From Acanthaster planci (lineage: Eukaryota; Echinodermata; Asteroidea; Valvatida; Acanthasteridae): a DNA stretch of 64,000 nt. A model generated the notes under the pieces. The model had not been told where the DNA came from and did not search any database. It saw only the letters and a list, made by a program, of their open reading frames with translations. The translations under genes and the position numbers were made by a program. Shown piece by piece: positions 21,901-33,900 of this stretch (its first letter is position 1; every line of letters begins with the position of its first letter). The DNA lies in assembly GCF_001949145.1 (NCBI RefSeq), contig NW_019091526.1, forward strand, positions 255,444-319,443, in the 5' to 3' direction.

Positions 21901-24900
21901 CGGCTTTAGATTGTGTGTTCTCCCCAAAGATTTTTTGTTAAAGTATGAAAGGAAGATGGGAAGGAGCGATACAAGCAGATTTGATTCTGAGGAGCTGAAA
22001 AACAGACGGCACCAAGGAAAAGGAGAGAAAAAAAAAATAACTTAATGGCTTGCCAGAAATAGACGGAAGATGCGTCTTTGAAAAAGGTTGCAGGGGAAGT
22101 GAGCCATTCCAGCAGCTGTACATGGACATGCCTAGAAGTCAGTGCTGATATAAGAATCCACTTAGCCGGCCAGGAGCTTGTTTGTGAACGGCAAGCATGA
22201 TGGTACCAGTGTTGCGCACAGACCTTCATGCGTGGGTGGGCATTAGCTGTAATCCGTCCCCATGTATACAGGCGGTATACCACTACCAGCTCCATTAGAT
22301 GACAAAGCCTGCATTTTAGGTATATCTGCTTGCTATTTTAACAGTCGACTGTTGGCCTGTTCGTCTTTGGTCGAGACACTATGTGTATGTTTCCAGGGTT
22401 TGAATTTTGTTTAAAAAAATCATTGGACTACCGCTCCTGTGGCTCATGAAATTTACGTGACAGAAACCAGTTTCACAAGACTGCCTTAAACACTGGTTTT
22501 GCATTTGCCAGTCTCTTTTCTGTTGCATCGAAAGAATTTGAGAATACCATCTGATATCCCAACAAGATGAGTAAAGAATTCCAACACCGGACATGCAGGG
22601 TGTTGCTGAAAAGGTTATTTGTACTATTGTAGTATTACCGTGGGGGGGTGCCAGTGTTTTTCAACAGAATATCACCGGCCAAAAATGCTAAACCACTAGA
22701 CTTGTATTGCCATGGGCCTCATGAGACCCATGTCAAATCCAGTGGACATGGTGGACACGGTCCAGTAGTCCTGTGTGAAATTCCAGGACGAGGCCCTGAT
22801 TTTCTCTACGAAAAAGTCCAACCATGTTGGCAACTCTCTGCCGGATTTCTTGGGCTTTACATGTACTGTAGTAAAGTCCTTTCGGCAAATTTTCGCAAAT
22901 AGCACTTATGTTGGGCACTGTTGTGATAACTTGTGAAGGCACTGTTGAGATGTGGCTCTTTTACTTGGGCATATCGTCAATCCTCCAAAATCCTCCATTT
23001 TTTTGGTTTATGCACAAAATGAAAGGTACATGTACCTGAATCCTCAATCCTCCCAAATCCTCCATGGCCCTACTTTGTTTTTTTTTGGGGGGGGGGGTTG
23101 GGTACATCAGGGTAGTTGCTGGGCTGAAGCTGGTTTTTTTGCAGAGTTGACTGACGGTTAACAAACAAAGCAGACATGTGCCTTTATTTTAACATGCTGC
23201 AGTTGAGGATTGTGTAATTTATGACCAGCAGCCTTGAACAATGGAACACACTGTCCTTGGGTACATGTACATGTATAATGTAAACAGTAAAGTGTGCCTG
23301 TATATACCATTCTGTGACTGATTTTTAGTGCTTCATTCACCATTCATCCTCAATCCCCCCAAATCCTTCAGCTTTATATCAGCATTCATCCTCAATCCTC
23401 CAAGATCCTCCAGCCTTTAAAACAGTATTTATTCTCAATCCTCCAAAATCCTCTATGCTTCAATCACCATTCATCCCCAGTCCTCCAATGTTCAAATCAT
23501 CATTCATCCTGAATCCTCCAAAATCCTCCAAAACCACCTGGAGGATTTTAGAGGATTGAGATGGGTTAGGGTTAACAGATAGCGAGGCCCTATGTGTACA
23601 TGTACCGGTACCTTTACAGTATACATGTATTCCATATAGGGTCTATTTTTCATTTGCCAACTTCAGTGAGTATTTCTTCCACATTATACCCCCAAACGTG
23701 AGGGTGCAAAGATGTCCGTCCGTTACCATAGCAACAGATAGCTTGACCTCATCCTTGCAAAATCCAATGTCAAAAGAAATCTCTATGACCAAGGGACACT
23801 TCTGACAAAGAAACAACACTACAGCTTACATGTGTAGGTCCTCATACTATCGCCATATAAAAGTATGGGATATTTTTTTTAAATGTGAGTCTGTTACCCA
23901 CAGAATTACTCTTTTGTACATGTATTAGCCGTTTTGATTATTAGGAGGTGGAATAGTTACAAGTATGGTAATGTTGGTTTCTCTTTGATACGTACATGTA
24001 AGGAAAATGCTTGCAGCAAGGGTTGTGTGAATTCAAAAGTACATGTATGCTTTTTCACTCAAAGTACATGTACGTGTACACACATACATGTAGTGAATCT
24101 CATGTACATGCACGGTACTGTTCATGTACATGTAGTCTTCATGTAAAATGAATTCAGACAGGGTAAACTACAGCGTGCTTCGAATGTTTCCCAAAATCAT
24201 TATGGTGCAAAATGTGTGTTTCTGAATGAGATTTTGTTTACATTAATCAGTTTTGTCTTCAAAGTAGGCAAAATAAAAGTAAACTGTGACTTAAATGTAA
24301 TATATTTAAATGATTTTTCTTTTTTGGGGGGAGGGGACTTTCACTTTTACTGTTATTAGTTTCCAAAAGCCTTGAAATACATGTACCACAGTGACCAAAG
24401 TTTTTGGCTTTTTATTGGGTGAAAAGGTCAATGTTTGATTTGTTTGTCAGCACTCTTGAACCTTTGGGTCGGTGCTTTAACCTAGATTTCCCAAACACCT
24501 TGCTCAAAAACAAGCTTTTCCTGTCCCCGCAGAGAGATTAAAATCTGGGACAGGAATACGTCAGGGAACTGGCGGGACTGGGCCAAGTTGAATAGATAGA
24601 GTGGTTGATAGTAAAGCTTCCCCCCAATTATGAATACATGGAGATTGGTTGGTGTGTTTTCAGTGGCCCTGATTCAGTGTGCTCTGTTTTTTAAACCTCG
24701 GACATGTTGGAGCTGTAGAGAACCATGTCGGTGAGAAAACATAGCGGCAGCGAGATGTTCTCTTAAATGTCACTGCCTGTTCAGACTCATGTCTCATTCA
24801 TGCCCTTGCATCAATTAAAGTCCCCTTTTATTTTCTTTTTCAGTAACTTTGTGAAATTTGGACAGTCGTGAAATAACTCTTGTTTCTCTACATGTACATG

Positions 24901-27900
24901 TACATTTACTTGTACTTTTTTTTTCTTGGTTGCCATTTTAGATTACTGTGAACTGTTTAAATTTGATGAATTTGGAGAATCTTGGGGAAAATTCCTTGCA
25001 AATATGCTTGGAGTAAACATACTTGTACAGTACATGTACAGGGCTCTTTTGCATATGCAGGACAGGAGCCCAGAGCTAGATACAGGCACGTGTGCATGTG
25101 CATTGAACCAGTAGTTTGGTGGCATTAACAGGTAATACCGGGAGACCAATCCACTAAGCCCCACCCATGGCCTTTCGTCCAATCACAGCTGTGGTTACAG
25201 GCAGGCCAGATGCGAGTGCTCTAAAGTCCGGCATGTGTTGCCACATGTGTGTGAATGACGTGCTTGGCTGCAACATGCAGTGTGGCATTGGAGGGAAGCA
25301 CATTTACCGGTTCATGTACCGTATGTTGCCCATGTGCGCAGGAGGTGGGGCTAACTGGATCGATCTATTGTACGAATATCTGTGGTATGGTTTTTATACA
25401 GTAGGTACATACATGTACATGTACATGTTCCAGCACATACATGTATTACTGAGTACTTGTACATGTATGTAGTAAGTTATGTTTCACCGTGTGTGTCACC
25501 CTGAGAGCACGGTCCCATGAAATCGGAAATTACTTGAAGAAATACCTGGTACATCAAACAAACTTGCAGTAATCGGTTACAAATGATCTCTAACTGTATT
25601 TCTGCGGTGTCACAAAAATGACGGGCAGTGCCTCAAGAGCTGTAATTCAGTTTGAAAAGAAAATTATTGTCTACTCAAATCTGCTCTTCCTTGGACCGTA
25701 AACTCAATCCATCATGTTGGGATTAAGTGCAATGTCGCATGTGCACCAGTACTTACATTTTGCATTGCACGTAGATGTACAAATAACATGCAGAAGAGGA
25801 AAAGAATTTCCATGAACAGGGGCCTAGTCATTAGGGCAGTTATATATAACTGGCAAATGTCAAGCTGAATGTGCCAGTGGGCAACAGACAGGTACATGTA
25901 CATACCAGTATGTGTATGGATGTGTACCGCAGGTTTGGACAGTTTCCCAATCCCCACCTCCTTGTATGTGTAACGCCAGTCAGGTGTTGCTCAGAGGGCT
26001 TGAGTCGTGGCGACAGGGATATAATTGAGGGATTATCTTGTCAAAGCTGGACCCTGAGACTGAGAGGATGGCTGTATACATGTAAGTCTCTGATAATGGC
26101 AGTGATAGCGAAAGTCAAAGGGAGCAAGATAGTGCTGTAAACATACGCATTGTACAGGTATATTGTACCGGATATGAATGTGTTTGATACATGTACATGC
26201 TCATCCACCTGTTTCTATCTGTACTTCATACCCCCCCCATATACATACATGTACACCATCCCAGCCCATCCCCTGCCTGTCTATCCCCTCCCTCAGCAAT
26301 ACACAAGGAACTTGGAATTGAATAACAAATTATGGACCCCCAGTTCTAAATGTGTGATCATTCTTGAATCCGTCTCAAGTCTCTCCCCCGGGAAAAAAGG
26401 ATTGGCACTTTTTTGGTGGTTTTAGTTTCAAGGGTCCTCATTCAAGCCCCATTATTAAAGCCGAAATAAAGAAACAATGGCTGGACTCGTCTAATTATGC
26501 CAACCCTGCAAAAGATCCTGTGAAATATCCGGATATCTAACTATAAATAAATAAGATCTGTGCTGAAAGAATAGATAAAAAAGCGTTGAAGAATGGACTA
26601 CATGTTATATGGGAAATGCCACTTTACACCTCTGCCACACCCTGCTCCGCCCACAGCCTACCCCAATCTTAATTCATCCCATCCACTTCCACTCGACCTA
26701 CATGTGCATTTTACATGTTGTACATGTACCTGTCCTCGGGAAGTTTTAGGTGTGTGTGACATGTGGTATTTTGATACACAATGTTACTCTCTCGTGCTAC
26801 CATACACACTATACACACTGTGTTCATTCATGTAGGGAGCAAAATTGTGCCGAAGTTACACTGAAGGGATCATTCAGGAGGCCGTTTATTGTACATGGCA
26901 AAAATCATGGCCAGTGCAGTAATCTATTGGTAGTTGTACATGGCACATGTACGTGTACCGCATCCATTAACGTTGGCTTTGCAATATCCACACGCTTAAG
27001 TAGGGCACAGTTTTTTAATATCCTAACGTCCTGGCTTCTCCAGAGATAAAAAGGAGCTCCTATACAAATTACCGTCATCACATATCTCGGTCTTGACTGG
27101 TGGCTGCTGCAGAAATCCAGGTTAATGGGCCAGTGAGTACTCCACTGTAATCTTGTATCATTGCGGGGGAAATCTCCCAGGCATTCTTAAAAAAAAAAAA
27201 AAAAAAGGCTGGGAAGAAGCTGGTGTTTCTGGAACAGCAAATTCTGAAAGCTCTGTCAAGGGGATCACCGGCCCATAATTGTGATAAGAGTGACTCAGGA
27301 ATGGAAGGGAAAAAAAATCAAATATAGTGGCTCCACTTATTCATGTACATGTATATATTCAGTGCAGCGAGCGAGTGGTGAATTGAATTGAGCGAGTCTG
27401 CCCTGTACCATCTAATCTTGTGATTGTCTGATTGTAAGTCTTTTGGGTGTATTGGGAGAGGCAGACTAGACAAGTCTCATGGGCCAAGGAATCGCTATGC
27501 AATGCTGTCAGGCCTGACTATGAAAACCCATCGTACATTATTTCGTATGCCCACTTGTTAGGCGCTTTGCGGCTGTCAAAAGTTTCTTCCTGGAATTAAT
27601 TTATGACAGTGTTTAAAGTTGAAGCACACCATGTCATCAGTATCAAGGCTCATTGGCAACTTCAGGTGTACACGGTGGCTGTAAAAAAAAACAGGATATT
27701 GAGGGAAGTGCTCAAAGAAAGGATAACGCTATCCATCATTCGCATTCATGTGAGAGTGTAAAAGTATCCAGAGGGAAACAGGATGTGGACATTGTACGTG
27801 AGTGGGAATAAAGACACCCAAACATCTACGTGTACATGTACATGCGTATGCGCATTTCATTTAAAAAAAAACCTGACCAAATCCAGCAGCAGTGAAGAAC

Positions 27901-30900
27901 TGTTCTGACTTCAAAATATATTCCCAGATTTTGCAGTTGTTGTTTAAGTGGTGTAATGACGTGTACATGTATGACAGTCTTAGTCTCGTTCACTTCAGTG
28001 CATTTCAGATTAGTAGGAGTTCAGTAGAGTTGGCAGAGTATTATGTTTCTGTACACCTTTAAGGACTCGCTCGGACAGTGATGTACAGCAGTAAGGATGT
28101 GTAAGACCTGAAAAAAGACATTGAGGTTTTGCAGTGCTCTGTCAGAAGCCCCAGTTTCATGGAGCTGTAAAGAACGGCAATTTGTTAAGCGCAGAAAATG
28201 TCTGCTTGGCAGAAATACGGTAGGCTACCAGCCAGGAAGCATGCAGTATATTAGTATTTCTTTCAACTGGTTCTCAGCTGAGTTTCTGTTCAGCACGAAA
28301 TGTGCCACTTGTGGCCAATTTGTGCTGGGCAGATTTGTGACCAAACTCCCCAGCCACCGTAGTAGTACATGTACAGTGTACTGATACCAGTTCTTAGTTA
28401 TGTACAGCTACACGGACAGGTATTTTTCAGGCAGTGCATGCTCAGGATTTCCTTGCATAAATATACAGTGATTTCAGTGCACAATGTACATGTACATGCA
28501 CACTGTACATATACATGTACACATTTTACGCAATAGGAAAGCATTAAAAACACATGAACAGGTACATGTACATGTAACGTCGTGAAGTTTCAGTTTAGCA
28601 TATAGCGTGTGACTACATTTCTGAGAAAAATCATGCAGAAGTTTTGAATCACCAAGCAGTTTTTATTGGCAGGTGCGTGTACGTTGCAATATATTGTTGT
28701 GTGCTTACACTGTAGACATGTACATACATGTACATGTTTTCGTTCAGTAAGCTACATGTACACATGTACATGTACGCTTACTTTTGTCAGTCACAATTCC
28801 TGGTCACAATCCACATCACTAGTCAGTTCATAACGTGTGTGTTTGTAAATGGTGGAGGAAAACTGATGCGTGTTTTCCCTCATGATTCATTTGCAGAGCC
28901 TATCATTTAGACTGCAGACTGGATGACCGATGACTGACTGCTAGGAATTTATTGTGATTGACTTACCAGTCGATGATAACTTGTGAAAAGACATAATGGT
29001 TATACGTATGATGATGACTAGCTGACATGTTTGAGTACTTCCACAGCCTCATTGATTTAGGTTTCCCTGGTGATGAAGCTGCTCTACATGTACCTCATCC
29101 CTTAGCCAGGTTGCAATTTTTCATCTAGACAAGAGCAAAATTCATTTTTCTTTTTCTTCCCAAATTGGGCTGCATTCCTAACACGCGACTTTAACCTTGC
29201 ACTTCGAATAGGCTTACTTTGTGGTGTTTATGTACTTGGATGAACCAGGCAGAGGTACTTTCTTAGCTGTGCCCCTCAAAATTGGCTTTGCATGGGAAAG
29301 TAGGTGTAAATTGGATAAGGTGTGCATACAGTGTGGGAGACCAAAGGAACATATTAACACTAACAGAACCCATCCAGACAGACATTCACACAATGGGAAT
29401 CTGTCAGCATTGTACACTGTACTTGAAGTGTACATGTACATGTAAATTCCAGTGCAATATTTAGTGAGGAATTGCGCATCACAGCATGCACTTCACCTTT
29501 TTTTGTTTGACCAATCAATGTGATTTGTAACTTGTTCAACATTTTCTTGTCCTGTCCGCTTCAGGTAAAATGCTGCCAGTCCACTGTTCTGTCGAGACGG
29601 TAGACCTCCCCTCCACCAAAGAGAAGGAGAGTGTGGTGGAGGGCTATGCCATTGTGCCCAGTACCTTGCTTCTGAAGGAGCTGGTACGAGTTGCCTTGAT
29701 CAAACTGGACTACACCAAGGACCAGATCCGAAATGCTACAGGTAAAGATGGCCAGTGCCGACCAGTTTGTACATGTACGTATACATGTATGTACACGGAA
29801 CTGTGCTAAGTATTTGTGAACAAAAGCTGTGGTGGGATTGTGTAGGTCTCGGCTATGGGACTTTTGTATGAATTAGAGGCGTTTTGGTCATGATGTCTCT
29901 TATGTTCAAACAACACACAGTGTACTGTGTGATCAGCATACTACATGCACCGGTCCATACATGTGCAAATGTTTCTATTGCATACATGTACCTTTTGAGG
30001 ACATTCCACTTTTTTATAGTAAAGAAAACTAAAACAAGTTCTCATTTTGCTCACACCATGAACACTCCTTTTAAGCTGAATTCTCATTGATATTTCCTTC
30101 AGTGTTCCTCTTCATTTTGCTGAAGATAATTCTAACCATGCACAATTTAACATGCTTAAAGTGCACTTTCAAAACGCTTGCCCCAAAAGGATGTCAGATA
30201 GTTTTAAGGAGTGTTTAGCACACTCCTTAAAAAAGTGCATTTTGAAGAAAAAAAATCATCGCATTGACCCTTTAAGATATTAATTTGTAGTTAAAAAGAG
30301 TTGTTTTTTGTCGTAATTTCACAAGATCGGCTGATTATGGGATATATATGCGTATAAGATTTACTGCAGATTTCATTCCACTGACGTGTTTCATGTTTGA
30401 GTCAACTGCTTTGTGAAAAATTGAGAAAAACAATATCATTTTCATTGGTTAAATCGAGGATCTTGTAATTTATCTTGTGTAAAATCCATGATCTACAGGA
30501 TTTTCAGTAGTAAGCGAACAACATCCGCTGGGTCAGGATGGGGAACAGGCATGAGAGATCTCTTTCCCTTTACAAAAGAACAGTTTTGACGGTCAAGAGT
30601 AAATTGTGAACTTAGCTTGGGGTGGTGCGGCTCTTCAACAATGTAGCATTGCGGATTCATGGAAAAATCTTCATCCTAGAATGAAGTACATGTACATAAA
30701 TGCCGTTGACTCGTGTTCTTGACACTGATTCAACTGTGCAGTTAGTTACCTACAGTAAGCACCGGTTCATCTGTGAGACTATCGAGATCACTTGACACAT
30801 TCAAGGACAGATTAAAATCATATTGGCATAGACAGGCATTTGGTTAATATTCCTCAACTTATCGTTATTAGATGTCTTTGCTTATTAGTGCCATGAGTGC

Positions 30901-33900
30901 CGTTCGCGGCGGGTACCGGCGCTCTATAAATTTTCATTATTATTATTATTTTTCACGCACGTGCATGCATAATCATGCTCTATAACCACACTTTCATGTC
31001 TTGTGAGGGACTTGCAGCTTCAGCTGATTGGGAAAAGAGACAGAGAGTGGGTTTATGATGTCATTAAGAGATATTCAAGCTGTTAACATGAAGAAAAAGA
31101 AATCTAATGTACATGAACTGGCAAACCTGTGTCACAACTTTCCGGTGTTGTCAAATTTGTTTGGACTTGTACAGTGCCAGTATTTCAGCCAAAAAAGAAA
31201 TCTCACCTGAATTGTGTAATTTATGTGTACCTGTTGTTAATTGCTGTTAGTTGCTGTCCAAGTTTAACTCTGTGGCACCACAAGTGGAGTGATCAATATT
31301 GCAACCTGGTTTTGTCATCTGTGCAGGTGTCATTCAGGTGCAGAATTGGAAGGCCCTTCCTTTCAGCATGATCACCGATGACCCCCAGGCTACTGTCGGC
31401 CAGATACTGGGGGACCTTCTCTCCTACATCACACTCAAGATTAAAATAGCTAGCAGGTGAGGTGCATGTGACCAATACTTTACAGTGTTTTTGTTTACAA
31501 GTTTTGACTATCACCATTTAATTGCTGTTGTGATTGACTGGGCACTTTTTTGCCACATTGATGTACAGTACATGTAGTGCTGGCCTGATGCCAAATGAAA
31601 GCTTTAAAATGTGGTCATCTGAAAACAGAACGACCCTATTCTTAGTGAAACCCAGTTGTATTACTATTTCTTCATAAGTTTACTTTCAGCTGACATTTAC
31701 CCGTAATTTCAGCTTCTTGATGCCAACTTTTTTTTCTTATGGGGTATTGAGTTTTGCTTCTATGTGTGCGGTATGCTTCAGAAACTGAATTTGGCAAAAT
31801 TTCTCCAATGAAATAACACGTTTGGTTAACTCTGTAACAGGTGGACATAAACCCTCATGATATCTTGTGTAGTACACAAACAAACATCAGAGTTTATGCC
31901 TTTATTTACATGATAACATACATGTATAAATAGAAGAATAACAGCAATATACATGTAGACCATGGTATAGACATGAATTATACTGTTTGTGGTATAAATA
32001 TTATACTTAAGAAAAATTCTGTTCCATGATGGAATTGTTGCCCCAAGTCTTTAATTATTTTACTTTTGAATCACTGCCTTAGCAAACTGCTCACATTTTT
32101 CACCACTGTCCAAGGTACATGTACGCTCTGGTTTGAGTTAGTACTGTAGTAGAGTGCATTTTCATAAATACAAGTACATGCACAGGTACTCCACCATGAG
32201 TATGAATACAGATACATTACCAGTTTTTCTTGTGAGTACGAGTACATTTCTATGAGTACATGCACGAGTACCCAAACAATGTACTTGAGTATGCAGTGTT
32301 CTCCACAGCCTACAATCATAGCAGGGCGGCACACAATGCGAGTGGGGGGCATGTGGCCAGGTGGCAAGGGTCTGTGGCTTCCAATAGGTTCGAATCCAGC
32401 TGCTGGCAGTATGTTGTGGCCTTTGGAAAGCCACTTCAACTCTGCTTGCCTCTCTCCACCCGGGAGTATAAATGGGTACCAGCATTAGCTGGGAAAGCAA
32501 CCTGCGATGGACTGGCAATCCTATCCTAGGGGAATAGAAATATTCTCAGTCGTTTCATGCCAAGGAAACCAGAGATTAATACCGGCCTGATGAGCCAAAT
32601 TGACTTGGACCAGACACAATGCGAGTGCCATTATGGCAAGGGCCCCGGGAAATTTGGGATTCTAGATGCTCTGTGCTACAATCTGAGGTATTTCCTGGGC
32701 ACTTTCTTCTGACTCGGTGAATCAAATTTGCTTGTGATAACAATTTGAAATGAAAGTAAGATTGTTATTGGGAGGTCATCAGAAGTTGATTTTTGTTCTG
32801 GGGCATTTTTTTTTTTTTTAACTGATCGGAACTCGCCATTGAGCGGATGGTTCAGGGGTTACATGTACGTACGTGGGTACAGCGTGAGTGGATAATATAT
32901 AGTGGCTTTCCTTAATTCCGAATCTCAAAAACATCACCATGGTCAGATTCCAGCAACAAAAAATCCTATAAATTTGGTGAAATATGGTCAGTAGTCGACC
33001 TCGTGTATTGGAATAACCAAAAAATTACTTACAAAATCCAAGCTTATAATTTGGACTTAAGGGATTGTCAAAAATGACAACAATTTTTCTAGTTCTGAAT
33101 TGGTTCAACTAGTTCTGAATAGTGACAAATTTTTTCTCATATAAAAAGTAACCATGCAAAGTATCCATTTTCAGCCAACGCCATTGTAGCAAGCTGATTT
33201 TCTTATTAAGAATTTCTTGGTTCCAAGAAAATTAGTTCATAAATAACAATTTTAGTGAATTAAATAGTGAAACTTGTGTAAATTTTGACTCGAGTTTTTT
33301 AGCTGTACTGTGAGCAGTAAGCGACTATCCCTTGCGCTGCACAGTTGACGAACCCATTCCGTCACATACATGTACATTTCTGTTACAACTGTGTAGTTGA
33401 GTTCACAACGTATGGTACGTGTGTGCACTTTACATTGTAAACCACAACCAAAAAACGTGCTTTTATTTTTGGCCCAAATTATAAAAGAAGGAAACTCCAA
33501 AAGTCATTTTGATTAAACATACCAAGTACATTAGATGCAAATGATTATAGGGACTGTTAATTAAAATTGATTTCAAGAAAATTAGTTGTCCAGCTGCTGG
33601 AGGGGAGATTGGAGTGCCCTCGTGTGTTCTTCGGGAGGAGATTGGGAAAAAGTACATGTATTTGCAATCACACGTAGAGAATGACCTACCAGCCTGTATT
33701 TTTTGGTCGATATTTTGGTTCTCATGATTTCTGACAAACCGTTCAAAACTGTCAAAGTTTCAAATGGAAAATGCATTCGAGGTATTGGTTCTTGACGCGA
33801 CAAAATGAAAATGCTATGACCGGTAGATTGGAACCAGTCCAAAATTTTGTGCTTATGTACTATACTACGTCTGGCTTTGATCACAAATGCTGCAAAGCGT

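Larger units (their letters stand above)
16102..29564 (+). other. Dve intron 2
   Basis: Noncoding, 13.5 kb. It holds the inverted copy of the 0.6-kb repeat (from 16105), a GC-rich candidate enhancer (21480-21920), a CCTCC minisatellite (22976-23580), an A18 run (27189-27206) and the densest runs of GTACATGTAC. No recognisable gene lies inside. Confidence 0.75.

Noticed and set aside
22976-23580. A CRISPR-like array
   Set aside because: Repeats are diverged, spacing is irregular, and the genome is animal; it is a minisatellite.
28990-29040. C/D-box snoRNA suggested by GATGATGAC followed by CTGA
   Set aside because: The two boxes are only a few bases apart, leaving no guide region.
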